A program made the translations under genes and the position numbers. From Primula veris (Eukaryota > Streptophyta > Magnoliopsida > Ericales > Primulaceae), in the NCBI GenBank assembly GCA_963682055.1, contig OY821744.1, forward strand, positions 9,402,835 to 9,466,834: a DNA stretch of 64,000 nt, written 5' to 3'. Below the pieces are notes generated by a model. That model saw only the letters and a list, made by a program, of their open reading frames with translations, did no database searches and was not told where the DNA came from. Positions 34,447 to 47,777 of the stretch are shown here, piece by piece (within the stretch, counting starts at the first letter, position 1; the number at the start of each line of letters is the position of its first letter).

Positions 34447-34731
34447 TTTTGCGTTTTTGGATTTTTTTTGATTTTAGATTTTTGTTGATTTTATGAGATT
34501 TTTTTTTTTTTTTTTTGGGATTTTTATTAAAAAATTCATATTTTTTCGGGGTTTTGCCTCTTTTAATTTTTTTTGCATTTTTTCATATTTTTTTTATTTT
34601 TTCATTTTTTTATTTTTATTTTCTGGATTTTTTTTTTTTTTTCTGATTTTTTACATTTTTATTGGTTAGTTAGGGAAAATGGACAAATCCTTAATTAATC
34701 CTTAAATACTTTTGTTTTCATGGTCCAATCC

Positions 34732-35338
34732 AAAATAATATTTTATCCTCATATCTAATTTTTAGGAACGAAATTGTACAATCCCATAACACCATTCAAA
34801 AAAGTAAACAAAGATATATGGGGATAATCTTTCAAAAAAGTAAACAAAGATATATGGGGAGACGTCTAAGAACCAAATTACTTCTCACATAACCATCTAG
34901 TATATATAAATCATCCTATACATCCTATACATCCTATTCCTATACATCCTATTACTTCTCACATAACCTAGTATATATAAATCATCCTATACATCATATT
35001 ACTTCTCACAAGCCGTTATCATCCTATACACAGGGACCCTGCAAGTCTTCTATACATCATATACATCCTATTACTTCTCACAAGCCGTTATCATCCTATA
35101 CACAGGGACCCTGCAAGTCTTCTCGTCTCCAGGGAACCATTTTTTCATTATTCTGGAATACGGTGTCGCAACGTCACGAGCTAGACGGATCAAGAGCAAG
35201 TATAATTAGCTCTTCTTATTCTTTTTTTACTCTTCTATTTTATTTTTTCATGTTGCTTTTAATCTATGTAATTATACTTCTGCTTTTGTCTTCGCAACTT
35301 TTTGATAATGGTTCATGGTGGTATTGCAGATATTCGGT
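34732..35338 (+). promoter_or_regulatory. Promoter and 5' leader of F-box copy C, with local repeats
   Basis: TATATATAAA occurs at 34901-34910 and 34972-34981. A 37-bp unit (TTCAAAAAAGTAAACAAAGA...) is doubled at about 34790-34862. A unit of about 70 bp with CAAGCCGTTATCATCCTATA and ACACAGGGACCCTGCAAGTC is doubled at about 35008-35120. The conserved leader block GGAATACGGTGTCGCAACGT starts at 35155, a possible leader donor GCAA|GTATAATT is at about 35199, and TATTGCAG precedes exon 1. Transcription start and TATA use are inferred. Confidence 0.5.
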
Positions 35339-38300
35339 ATGTCGGAGAAAGAGATGGATCATGGAGTGAAGTTGTTTAACAAGTAAGTAATTTGATCTTA
35401 TTTTTGGTAATAGTTTATTTTGTTCAATTAGATTTAAATTAAAACAATTATAAGTAGGCTGATTATGAACTTCAAAGCACTTGCAAATCTTTCATCTGTA
35501 CACATAGCATAATTAGCTAATAATTAACTTTGGTGTAAAAGTTGGCGAATAACGCTTGTAGGATTCAGTTGCCATAAAATTTTGAAATTAACACCATGTA
35601 ATCGCGGAGAAATCAAGGGAAATCCTATAAATGGATAGTTACATAGACATTATTTTAGTTATGTTCAGCACGATACTGAATTTTTTATTGTCGACTGAGG
35701 ATTTTTGAAGACAAACTTAAGAAATTCTGTTAATTATCTGTTGTTATTCCAGTCTTATAAAAAACTGAATTGAGAAGATATCGTGCTTGTTGTATATAGA
35801 ATATAAAGAAATTATCATATATATATATATATATATACAGCTAAACAGGAAAAAATACATCAATGAAAACTGAATGCTGTATCTCTGATTTTAGAGTTAG
35901 TATATACTAAGTATCTACTCCTATATATATGATAATTTTTGTTGTTATTGTTTCTATGAACACGGCAGCAACTTTGAAATTAGAATAAAACATATTTCAA
36001 CAACATAATTAAGCTGATTGATATTTTAAGGGTTTTAATTGAAACAGAAATATAAGAATCTAAAAACCATAATATTACATTATTACTAGTATATAATTAC
36101 TTAGTATTACTAGATATAGTTCAAACCATAAGATTGCATATTTACGAAAAGAATTAAAAATATCACCTATCATCCGTAGTTTGAACTCACTTATTAAGCT
36201 AACCAAATTAAACACAACGAAAAATCTAACCATTTGAACTTTGAAGATTTGTTTTAATAATCTTAAACTGACATTACATCCTTCTATATTCTATTATAAT
36301 AAGCCAACCCAAGTCAAATGAGGCTGCCCAATTTAGACACTTTTTTCCAAAAATACTCCTATATTTTTTTATTAATTACAATAATACCATCCTCATATAA
36401 AAAAAATAAAAAACATAAAAATAAAATAACAACTAATAACACCATGTGTCCCTCTCTTTAACAACCAAACATTCTTTCAAGTCTAATACTATTTTTTTTT
36501 TTTATTATCCACGTATTTGTATCATAACTACACTTATTTTTTATATTTTAATTGCATTGCGCGTCACACACGCAACGCGTGGGACACGATTACTAGTTTA
36601 ATGATAAGGGAGCATATTTTTCCAAAGCAAAATTCTGATCCCAGTGCAAACCGTAACTTTGAGTTACTGTTTTGACCATTGACTTTTTAGCAGAAAAAAG
36701 TCATAAATGTATAAAATTTGGTTATAATCGTTAGAAACTGAGTTTAAAAATTTACAATGTCAATTTTATTTTATTTTTTTATTGATTTTTTGACTTTTTT
36801 TTTGCTCTTTATTAAAGAAAATAAAAAAATATCATTAAAACTGTAAAATTAGAACAATATGCTATAAACTAAGTTTCAAAATTTACAAAGTCATTTTTTA
36901 TATTTTTTAATCTTTTCGGTCTTTTTTAAAAAATAAAGTAAAAAAAATGACTGTAAAAGCTCATTCATAATGTTTTTTATTTTGTTTAAACAATTTCAAA
37001 TATTTTTAGAAAAGAAATAATAAATCAACAAAAAAACAAACACAAGTTTGGAAATTTTCAACCCAGTTTTTAACTAGTATAAACAATTTTTATACAAATA
37101 CAATTTGTTTTTCCCAATAAATCATAAAAAGTAGAAGAAGTCAACCGTCAAAACCGAAATGTAACTATGAGCTATGATTTTACACTGGAATCAGTATTTT
37201 TACTTTGGAAAAACGGCATCCTAAATCCTAATGATCATAAAACTGTTCTAAAACAAGCTTAGGAGGTTCAATGAGCCTTTTAATTTGCTTTTAAAAACTC
37301 TGCTGCCTTCGCCCTTATATGCAATGTTGGAATTAACTAACAGTATCTGTATTTGTGTACGTGGATGCAAGGGGCCGCTTTTTATATGAACTCTTTCTTT
37401 TTGTTATTATGTGGAATGCTGAAAGGATGATTTATGCCTAGAAAAAAAAATTTGGTTAAAATTCATGGCAGTATATTGGTTTAGGCGCCCTTAATTCAGT
37501 CTACTTTATGAATTGACTTGCTTTTGGCAGTAATAGAAGAGGAGCACAAGAAGTTCAAGCAACTTGCAATGGTTCTTTCGGTACTTTGCTAATAGATCTT
37601 CCTTCTCCCCTTCTCGCCAGTATTATGTCCCGCCTACCAATGAAGTCCCTTTTTATGTGTAAGTGTGTTTGCAAATCATTTCTTTCTGTAATCTCCGACC
37701 CTTGTTCTGTCAACATACTATCACCGGCGGTTCTTTTTCATACACCTTGCGGATTCTTCTGCTTGGAAGAGTTGACAACTAAAAATGATAAATGTATCGG
37801 TTGGCCAATCAAGTTCAAGCCCGGTGTCAATCTTCCTAACGTTAAACTTTATTTTGTTGGTGCGTACGAAGGCTTGTTGTGCTTCTGTGATCGTCGTCAT
37901 GGTGATTCCACTGCTATGTGCAATAACTGGGTGTGCTTGTGTGATAGTATGCATCCCAAAGACACTATTTACATATGCAATCCATTAACAAGAGAATATG
38001 TTATGCTCCCTGAACGGAACTATCACGAACATTGTCCTGTCGTATATGGATTTGGTTTTTGTACAACCACTAAGAAGTATAAAATACTAAGAATAGCGGG
38101 AAATAGGTGGTGGTGTAATAATAAAGTAGAGGTTGAGATATTCACTCTTGGCGAAGAGACATGGAGACCTTTAGGAATTAAACCATTTCGACATGACTCA
38201 ACTATTTCCGTGTATAATTTGAATGGCGCTCTTCATTGGTTAGATAATGGTTACATACACGCATTTGATCTTGCACAAGAATGTTTGCGGTGCATTCCAA

Positions 38301-38716
38301 TGCCTGATAGTAATGATTCCATGTACGAATGCGTGAGATTGCAAGTCATTGGAGGTTTCCTCTCCATTATTGATGATCATCCTGATTGGTTCGATATGTG
38401 GTCAATGAAGGACTATGGAGTTGAGAGCTCATGGAGCCAACTTCGCATCATGAAAGAGTATGAACATTGTTTCCATCAGCCTGTTGTCTCTTGGAAAAAT
38501 GGGGATATATTATTCGGAATTGAATACGGAAAGGAACAGCGGGGTTTTGAGTTATTTTTGTGTTATGATCCCAAAGCCGGCAAATCTAGAGATGCTAAGA
38601 TTCATCGCACCAGTAGCAGTGGTGTCGGAAAGGAGGCATATAGTTACATACCTAGTTTGATTAAACTCGAAGATATTTTCAAGGGAAACCTACCGATTAT
38701 AATGAAGCTTCGATAG
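35339..38716 (+). CDS. F-box protein with F-box-associated domain, copy C (intact, two exons)
   Basis: Substrate-recognition subunit of an SCF ubiquitin ligase: the F-box docks on SKP1 and the C-terminal region binds the target. Exon 1 35339-35382, intron 35383-37530 (GTAAGT...TTTTGGCAG), exon 2 37531-38716; 1230 coding bases, 409 residues. The start is the ATG after TATTGCAG (MSEKEMDHGVKLFN). The codon split AA|T joins in frame to NRRGAQEVQATCNGSFGT, which would otherwise lack an ATG, so the two-exon model is well supported. F-box at about residues 34-75 (LLIDLPSPLLASIMSRLPMKS, CKCVCKSF). F-box-associated motifs: YEGLLCF, IYICNPLTREYVMLP (about 161-175), YGFGFCTTTKKYKILRI, EVEIFTLGEETWRPLG, NGALHWL, FDLAQE. 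No signal peptide or membrane segment. Closest in style to the At3g07870/FBA group. Target unknown. Confidence 0.93.
36279..36596 (+). mobile_element. Non-autonomous Helitron in intron 1, copy C
   Basis: Starts TC (TCCTTCTATATTC), ends CTAG at 36593-36596, inserted between A and T. A 3' hairpin CACGCAACGCGTG (stem CACGC/GCGTG) lies 11 nt before CTAG. Copy B has the empty site ACATTACA|TATAATGATAAGGG with no target duplication, as expected for Helitrons. Confidence 0.93.
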
Positions 38717-39064
38717 AATATAGCAACCTAGAGAGCTCTTATTTTTGCTTAATTTCATGAAGGCACTCGCCCTATGACTGATGTTTTTTTCCCCGAGTAG
38801 CAGATGTTTTTATTTACTATTTTGATTATTAATAACCTTTACTTTTGATCTCTTCTTGTTGGTTTCATTAAATTATTTATATCATATCTAGTAAGTGAGA
38901 TTTATCCATCCATCCTTTTTTTTAAAACTAAAGCAGCCTTTGTGTTTTCTAATGTCGTTTTCCAGATTAGAACTTGTTTGTCAGTCTTAAAATTGATTCA
39001 ATATTGTCTCTGTTTTTAGTGTAAGAAAATGGTACTAGTTATTTTTATATTAGAGTTCAACTTA
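38717..39064 (+). other. 3' flank of F-box copy C
   Basis: Likely holds the 3' untranslated region: conserved in all copies just after the stop (GAATATAGCAACCTAGAGAG, CACTCGCCCTATGACTGATG). A TATTAATAACC stretch about 110 bp after the stop could serve as a polyadenylation region; not certain. Confidence 0.5.
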
Positions 39065-39455
39065 CACTACAAAAAACTTAGGCATTAGAGAAAATTTATT
39101 TAGATACAATCAAAATTTGTCTCCAAATGATAACTTTTAGGAACAAAAAAAAAATTTTAGGAACAAAAATATTTTTTTTATCTCCAAAAACAATCATATA
39201 CCAACTATAGGAGACAATTTAATTTTGTATCATATTTTGAGACAAAATTAAATTATCTACTTATATTGGTATGAAATTGTCTTTGGAGTTTTGTCCCTAC
39301 AAATACATTTAGACTCTGTTTATTTTGAAGGACAAAAAAATATTTGTGTCCCTAAGAAATTGTTTTTGTCTCCAAAAAATACCATTTGAAGATAAATTTT
39401 GATTGTTTCTAAATAAATTGTCCCTAAATCTCATTTTTTTTTTTTTTTTGTAGGG
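39065..39455. mobile_element. CACTA-type MITE, block C
   Basis: Starts CACTACAAAAAAC and ends TTTTTGTAGGG. Flanks TTA and GTA differ by one base. Same site as in blocks A and B. Confidence 0.75.
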
Positions 39456-42303
39456 GTATTCAAAGTGAAGGTTCATAATTAAAAAAAATATACAATTAAT
39501 CAATTTTTATCATGTTTATGCTTATTAAGAAAAAGTCCATGTAATTTACCAATTAGCTTTTGGACAATTTATTCCTAATCAAATGAGGAAGGCAATTTCA
39601 GGTCATGCACGATGTAGGTCTAGAAGGGTCACATTCTATCATGTTTCCATCATGTTGCACAACACATGAGAAAATAACACCTAAATTACAGTTTGTGAAC
39701 ACAACAAAAAGTCTTCTCCCTTCCTTCTTTCTTAATTAGATCACACATTTTCCATTCGTTTTTTTGTTTTTTTTGTTTTTTTTTTTTATCTTTACTAAAG
39801 ATCTAAACTAAAACCTTTAATTCAGTCAGCCACCACATATTTATTACATATTATTAAAAAAGAATCCATGTGTATGGTATAGTTATACACTTATACCTTT
39901 AAGAAAAACATCAAATTTAATCATTGCAATTTGCAAGATTACGTGATAAATTGTGAACTAAACACATATTGAAATTGGGTGAATCTTAAAAATTTCCATA
40001 TCATTAAAATTTAGGTGGATGGAAAGAGGGGATACAGATGAAAGAGCAAATATTTTGTTAAATGTGTGTGTTGTCCTCACCACACACACATTTTTAAATA
40101 CACGACCATTATCTTGTTACTCCCTCCGTTTCCATTTAACTGTCCATTACGAAACTACGTGCAATTTTGACCGATTTATAACTTGTATCAAAATAGTCGA
40201 AATGAAGCAAGAGAAGACATAGAGAGAGAGAGACATTAGGGCAGAAAAAGGATGGCATGCACAAATAAAGAGAATAATAATCCTCTCTCAATGGGATTGC
40301 AATATATTGTTGTTTTAAATGTAGTACTACTATAATTCTTTTAATTCTAACCAAATGCTCTTAGTATTCAACTTTATCATTCAATAGCAATAATATGTTA
40401 TGTGCATGCACAACAAAAAAACCTAGATTTATATACTTTGTACAGGTGGTCCCTAAAAGGCTAAAATATAATTCAAAATCTGGTGCACATCATGGCACAC
40501 ACATACTAATCTGGTTTTTGAGTTGTGTACTAATTAACATTATTGATTGAATAGTGATTGTGGAAGAATTTTTTATTTTTGAATTTTTTTACTGTGTTTA
40601 ATTTCCCGATTTCGTGATGTTTTGAACATGACGCTCATAGTATTCAACTTATAGTTACGAATCTGGATCTATAAATTTTGATGTTTTTTTCTTTCTTTTT
40701 GGCAATTGATGACGTTTTTGTATAACTTCAAATCATAATCTTACAATTGTAGTTATTAGTTTATTTATGTGTTAGGCAGTTTCTCCATTTCAGGATATAA
40801 TTAGTTGCATAGGGATGGAATCTAAGTTTGGTAGTCAATTTGAGTTTTACATGATTGTTGAAATAAATGGAGAGGACTGGTGGTGATGCTATCGTTCTAT
40901 GATTATATCATCAATTTTTTTGTCCAAAGGTAAAACCTTAATAAGACCCGGTTTGGGATATTTATTCTTATCGATTATATTCATGATAAAGATCGTTAGC
41001 AACTAAGCACTGATGTTTACTGTTTCTAGAGATTGATCGAATCTTTTGGTTAAATCCATTTATTCGTATTCTTCTTCTTCTGCTTATAAGTTATATATGC
41101 TTATAATTGGTTTGTTCTCACAAAAAATCTGATAAAATCAGAACATAAAGTAAACTATTAAGGTATGAATACTTGAGAAACTTCAAGGGTATTATTTGAA
41201 AGAGAAATTTATTTATAGGGACAAGTTTCCCAATCTCCTCTATTTTGTTTGCCTTTGAAACATCAGTTGCTAGAACAATGGTGAGAAAACAAACCTCGAA
41301 GAGGCAAAGATCGTACACCAATGGTTTGCGAAGATAGACACACAGGTATGGATATTGAAGGCAGAGTTAATTATTGATAGGTATTCCATTTCCGGATGTT
41401 CCAAATTTAATGGAAGTTTCTTAAAATGGTAGTCAAACATGTTCTGAAATAACTTTATTGCGTCTTGAAATTTGTGCAAGAACAAAGAATCACAAATTTG
41501 AAAGGGTCATTTTTTTCCAAAAGCAAGCTTTCACATTACTTTTTTTTAAAGAGTTTGATTCCCCAAATTTCTTATCAAAATGGGACGGAGGTAGTGTATG
41601 AGTATTAAGATTGTTCACTTGGAAGTTGTAACTTTTTCTGATCTAAACATAAACTATCCATGATGTTGCCTGATGTTCATTAGAAATTACTGATTATATG
41701 TTCATCAGGGACATGCATTGAGGGTAATGATTAATCAATTTTTGGAGATTTCATGAATCAAAATTATTTTAGGCATTTTTCACAAAAAGAGCTGATTTAC
41801 TTGTAGGTGTTTGCTGTATCTCATTCTCTGTCAAAATCCAATTTTACTTGCTGTGTGTTCTCTATTAATGTACATAAGATACTTCCTGACATTCTAAGTT
41901 TGGATTGTAATTAATTGGATACTTTGCTAGTCAAATTATACTCTAAAATCAATCTTAAAATTGTACTCAAATAGATTTAAAGAGTTTGTAAAAGTAAGTA
42001 AAATCAGTAGGTAGCATCAACTAATTTCAAATACACTTTTAGCAAATTTATGAAATCATGATACTCAAAACAAGTGATTATGAGCATCATTTAGCTCGAG
42101 TTTAAAAAGGCAAAATAGCAGAGCGCAAACCTTAACTAGACGTCTAAACTTTAAGGTACGGTTTAAATAGTTATTATACTTATTGAAAACAAATACAAAA
42201 TTGAAATCGATTTAGTTAAAAATCTGATAGATCATAAGAAAATGGAGATAAGCTCTTGTCTTACTCTCCTCCTATCATTATCTATTAATAGTCATGGATT
42301 AAG
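39456..42303. other. Spacer of block C with weak exon-like remnants
   Basis: Matches block B up to about 41350, including the Stowaway-like end near 40118 and the exon-like stretch ending CAG|GTATGG at about 41344. After that it is unlike B and contains GGGACGGAGGTAG at about 41581. No gene recognised. Confidence 0.45.
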
Positions 42304-43226
42304 TGTAACATCTCAGCCTCGGGGGTGTCACACGGCTGAATAACACGTGTGGCGGTACGTGCTAAACAAAACTTAAATGAAATAATTATTAAACACTCGC
42401 TACATAACTCATTAAATAAGCTCAAATTTCTAGCAAAAACTTCATTAAATAGAATCTTGAAAATTACGTTCATTACAAGAACTTAATCTCTTACAAACTA
42501 AAATAAAAATGTAATCGCAGCGGAATTTAACACATAATCTTAAAGGTATGTCTGGTCCCGACTAATTTGATTTCAACTCTATGTACCTGAAAAGGTTATA
42601 AAATCGAGGGGTAAGCTAAACGAGCTTAGTGAGTGATAAATCTTGCAATATAATATATAGGGTCGGAAATAGGTTTTCCATCTTGTCGTTTTCTTCAAAA
42701 AAAAAATAATACTTTTATTTTCAACAAAATTCCCAAAACATGAATATAAATAAAAGTGTAGTAGAATTTAAACAATCTTCTTAAACGTTTTAGTGGTGTG
42801 ATCAATACGATAATATAAATTAGATATTTATCTAAATTGAACTTCACAATCCTAGATGGACTCTATAGGTCTCTTTTATTCATTGTATTCACACTTTCCG
42901 AATATCTTTTTTATGATTGGACTTCTCAATCCTACGTGGACTCTATATGTCTCTTTAATTGTACCGGTACTTCTCAAATATATTTATATCATTTCTTTTT
43001 CTCAACTTAGATCTTAAATATAATACCATAATGATCACAAAAATAAAATAAACTTTCTTTCAAAATCTTATACGTTCATCAACGTATATAAACATTTCAC
43101 TTCTTTACGTTTATCAACGTACGCAAATAAACTTGATCTTTTGAACCTGCAACTTTGCAATGATATATATATACATATATAATTTTGATACCTTTAAAAT
43201 ATAATTTCAACATGCAAATATTTATT
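42304..43226 (+). mobile_element. Ty3-type LTR-like segment, block C
   Basis: Begins TGTAACATCTCAGCCTCGGG and contains features common in plant chromovirus-type LTRs: GGTGTCACACGGC, GTACCTGAAAAGG, GGGGTAAGC...GAGCTTAGTGAGTG and two CTTC..CAATCCTA..TGGACTCTAT blocks. No internal region or clear target duplication. The right boundary is set where similarity to block B resumes. Confidence 0.5.
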
Positions 43227-43521
43227 AATCTATACTAATCAGATATTCAAATGTGAAAAGATGTTAAAAGTTATTTTTAAGTTTTTTAAAAAAATTATAA
43301 TGTTCACGAGAAAAATATCAAAATGTAAAAAAAAAAAACTTAAAAGCTATTTTTTTTATATTTCTTGAGTTTTTTTTAGTGTTTATTTGAATTATTAATG
43401 AAAAAAAAAATATCAAAAAGTTATGAAAATAATTTATTTTTTATCACTTGTAAGGTAAGGTCGCCTACACTTAAAAAAATTTATAAGAGTAGTGACTTAT
43501 GAACAAAAATCTTATTAAAAT
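43227..43521. other. Noncoding lead-in to the protease remnant, block C
   Basis: Matches blocks A and B; A/T runs only. Confidence 0.5.
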
Positions 43522-43927
43522 GTGACCTCTAACCAATCAACCCTTGCGAATGCATCACCGGAGGCCCTAAACTTTGGAAGTAGTTCGTTTTATTGTGTTG
43601 CTGGAGTCTGTAGAGAGCTCGTGAGCCTCTGCGAGCAACACCTTGTCAATTGTGTGAATGAGTGCGACCCGTATAAGAAAGAGATTCATGTGATTCAGGA
43701 TGCAATGGTGGGCTGATAAACAACGGTTTCGAGTACATATGCACTCAAGTCTTGGTGAGGTTCAAAGAGAAGTGGATTATCCTAACACTGGTAGAGATGT
43801 TAATTAAATGCCAATTTGACAAAAGCAAAATTGATGCAATCAGTTTCAAATATTGTCGTTGTTTCTGTTGATCTCCAAGTCACAAAATCTGGTCAAGAAT
43901 GGCCCTCTTACAGTGGAATCAATGATT
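43522..43927 (+). pseudogene. RD19-like cysteine protease remnant, block C
   Basis: Mature-domain fragment with LVSLCEQHLVNC, ECDPYKKE, DSGCNGGLINNGFEYIC, REVDYPNTGRDVN and NLVKNGPLTVES in shifting frames. The propeptide exon present in block B is missing here; the DNA upstream is the LTR-like segment. Confidence 0.75.
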
Positions 43928-45043
43928 ATCTTATCCATTTATATGTTCAATGAGCTTTTGGTGGGATACGGTTCATCCACTAATATTCGCTTTTTCGTCT
44001 TGAGGACAAACCTTAATGTATAGTTTAGAACTCGTAAGAAGAAAATCGAGGAGATGATGGATATATTATTGTCAATGCAGAGGAAAATCGGATAGATGAT
44101 GGAAATTAGAGGCCCGCCTTTTTTGAACGTGTAATTAATGTGGTATTGATACCATGGTTTCATGCTTGTTCCATTCCATCGTTTCATTTGGCGGCATTCA
44201 ATTTTATTTTGTTAGAGTTTATAAAAACATTTACAATATCGTTGTTATCTCTATTGTTAACTAAAATATTTACATAACAATACATTTTTTTGTCTTCATT
44301 ATTTATGTTAAATCATGTGTTATCTTTATAATTGTTAAATATAACAATGTTTTTAATGTTGTTAATGAATTATGTGGCAAAATACGATTAATTAAAACAT
44401 GAACTATATTTCAAATACTTCTAGTTTAGTTCCTATATTAACGTGGGCTTACAAAATTACTAATTAATGAGATTTCAATTAATAATTAATTTTAATTAAA
44501 ATTAGATAATTTTGTTAAGTTAATGCAGTGATTTGAATGTTAAATTTAAGTTACATTAACATGTAATTAAATGATGATGTGTCAAAGTTAATATTGTTAA
44601 AATTAACACAATTATTGTGAATGGTCCAATATATTCATATACTTTGGAGTTTAATTGAACACACGAAATAAACACAATCCAATGATTCAGATTTAGACGT
44701 TAGTTTGTAAATTTTTTATATATAAAATCATTAACCTTTTTTATTAATACTTAAGTTTATTATGGTCTTAACTATGGTTTTATAATTTTATTTGAGTTTT
44801 TATTGTATTGTAAAATTAGTTTTAATTTACAAAATCATAATTTGTATTTTATATATTAAAATTATATTAAAAAAAAATTACAAAACATACTTCTAGATCT
44901 AAACGGTTGGATTGTTATTATTTTCTCCGTTAGACTATGTGTGCATTATATAATTTATAGAATTTGAATCCGGCACTAAAGACTACTTTTTAGGTAAATA
45001 AGGTGTGATGATTCCGTAATCCATATATTAATGAGAAAATTAA
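43928..45043. other. AT-rich spacer, block C
   Basis: Same as 30786-31898 of block B. No gene seen. Confidence 0.55.
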
Positions 45044-45385
45044 GGATTGGACCATGAAAACAAAACTATTTAAGGATTGGTCCGGCTATAAAATTTAATT
45101 AAGGATTGGACCATTATTTCTGAAACTAATTAAGGATTGGTCCATTTCTCCTAAATAACCAATAAAAATGTAAAAAATCAAAAAAAATGAAAAAATTCCA
45201 GAAAATAAAAATGTAAAAATGAAAAAATCAAAAAAATATGAAAAAATCAAAAATAAAAAATAAAAGAGGCAAAACCCCGAAAAAACACGACCTTTTTTTT
45301 TAAAAATCCCAAAAAATCAAAAAAAAATCCCAAAAAATCAACAAAAATCTAAAATCAACAAAAATCCGAAAACGCAAAAAAAAAA

Positions 45386-45640
45386 ACAGTTCAGACTGTT
45401 TTTAAAATAGTTCAGACTCTTTTTAAAATAATTCAGACTGTTTTTAAAATGACTTAAAAATAGTTCAGACTGTTTTTAAAATGCTTAAAAAAGTTCAGAC
45501 TGTTTTTAAAATGCTTAAAAAAGTTCAGACTGTTTTTGTTTCAGACTGTTTTTGGTTCAGACTGTTTTTAAAATGACTTAAAATAGTTCAGACTGTTTAA
45601 AAAAGTTCAGATTGTTTAAAAAAATTCAGACTGTTTTGGT
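45386..45640. repeat. Left hairpin array, block C
   Basis: AACAGTTCAGACTGTT-type units, about eleven, with TTTAAAATGCTTAAAAAA linkers. Confidence 0.92.
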
Positions 45641-45811
45641 CCATTTTTTCATTTTATTTTTATTTTTTTATTTTTGCATTTTTATTTTCTAGAATTTTTT
45701 TATTTTTTCTGATTTTTTACATTTTTATTGGTTAGTTAGGAGAAATGTACCATAGTTTCAGTTTCGTGGACTCATCTTACGTATTTTTGTTTTCAAAATT
45801 TATCCTAGATT

Positions 45812-45853
<42 letters not shown>

Positions 45854-47262
45854 TATAGATGCAGATGAGTTTCAATTGGGATTGATGTTTTTATCTAATC
45901 TTTTCTCCGTCTGTTTCTCTTCCCTAATTTATTAATTTATTTTCATAATTTATATATATATAATTACATCTCCTGTCATCGGAACATCATCAACAACTGC
46001 TCGGGTAAACATCTTTTCTCTAATTATTATTATTATTATTTTATATATATTTCAATCATGGTGTTTTTTGCTTTAGAGCTTGATTGGAAAAATATCGAAT
46101 TGTGTATATTATAAAGCAATTGAATGGTAGAACAAGTTTATGATTGGGAATTGTCAATTAATTAATTTTTTAATTACAATTCCATAAAAAAAAAGGTTTG
46201 ATTTTTTCCACTTAGTGTTTCTGTTCTATTCATTAGGACCTCAAAAACTGGGAAAACAATTGGATGTTACAACAAGTTTACAATTGGGAATTGTCAAATA
46301 GTATGCTTTTTTTTTTTTAAATACAATTCCATGAAAAAGGTTTGATTTTCCACTTAGTGTATCTTCACTATTGATTGCAATAGAGGCAAGCTTGGTTAAT
46401 TAAGTACAGCTGAATCGTAATTCGTAAGACAAGCTTGGTCTTATTTTTCTTAACTTTACACTTGTGCATATTTTCACTTAGGCTTTGGGATTTCAGATTG
46501 TATTTTACCTGGAATTTTTCTTTGACAGGTTGACTTAAATTTAATCAAGTAATTGGTTCTTAAAACGCAATTCAATGACATAGAAAGTTTTGCAAGTTTT
46601 GCGGTTGGGCATAAGCTCAAGCTTGCTTCTTTTTCACTTATTCTTTTGAAAAGTTTGATTTCTTCAAAATAGAAAAGTGTGTGTTGCGTCCTATAACTGG
46701 AAATATACTTAGAACACTGGAAACAGTTGCTATGAGACAAGCTTGTGCTCAATTTACTGTAGTTATTGTGGTGTTAAACGTTGATTGGTTTTCAACATTG
46801 AGCACATTCGATATTTCATTACAAGTTTGTTTTTTAAAGATGTTATGTCAATTGCTCACTGTTGTTGTTTTTATTTTTAATAATTTGTAGAATCTCTTGG
46901 CTGTCACTACTTCACTTCGTTCGCCTTGTTTTATATGTTTCAAGTGGACGAATATGCTCTCAACTCTGTTTTATATGCTTACGAAGAGTTGCTGCAAATT
47001 TTGTTATGTTTCTCATGCAGTGATTGCTTGTTAATGTGTCATCAGGGGCCTGACAGTTGTTTTCACCTTTAGGTTTAGATTGTTTTCCTTTAGGTTTCGG
47101 TTTAGACGATTTATTGCAAGTAGAATGCATGGTGTATAGATTATTGACTTGTCTAATTGTTTTGATTATCTACATAAACAAGTGTTATATATTATTCACA
47201 TCATATATACTGGGAAGGCATATGTAAATATGCTCTAATATGAATTTTCCAGTAGTAGTAAA

Positions 47263-47777
47263 ACAGACTGTTTTTTTTTTTTAAAAAAGTTCAGACTGTT
47301 TTTTTTTAAAAAACAGTTCAGACTTTTTAAAAAAAAAAACAGTTCAGACTGTTTTAAAAAAAAACAGTTCAGACTGTTTTAAAAAAAAAAAGTTCAGACT
47401 GTTTTTTTTTTTAAAAAGTTCTTTAAAACAGTTCAGACTGTTTTAAAAAAAAAATAGTTCAGACTGTTTTAAAAAAAAACAGCTCAGACTGTTTTAAAAA
47501 AAAACAGCTCAGACTGATTTTAAAAACAAACAGTTCAGCCTGTTTTTAAAATGACTTAAAAACAGTTCAGACTGTTTTTAAAAACAAACAGTTCAGACTG
47601 TTTTTAAAATGACTTAAAAACAGTTCAGACTGTTTTTAAAATAACTTAAAAAAGTTCGGACTGTTTTTGGTTCAGACTGTTTTTAAAATGACTTAAAATG
47701 GTTCAGACTGTTTTTAAAATGACTTAAAATAGTTCAGACTGTTTTTAAAATGACTTAAAATAGTTCAGACTGTTTTT
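47263..47777. repeat. Right hairpin array, block C
   Basis: About twenty units; more than in block B, with unit variants such as CAGCTCAGACTG. Confidence 0.92.

Larger units (their letters stand above)
31899..34731. mobile_element. Foldback-type element with TTCAGA hairpin arrays, block B
   Basis: The left end AAGGATTGGAACATGAAAAC is mirrored by the right end GTTTTCATGGTCCAATCC, ending at 34731. Both arms continue into matching inverted sequence: TTGGTCCATTTTCCCT, ACCAATAAAAATGTAAAAAA, AAAAGAGGCAAAACCCCG. Inside each arm is an array of AACAGTTCAGACTGTT units; between the arrays lies a loop of about 1.6 kb. Block A lacks it at the equivalent place. No transposase is encoded, so it is non-autonomous. 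Confidence 0.8.
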
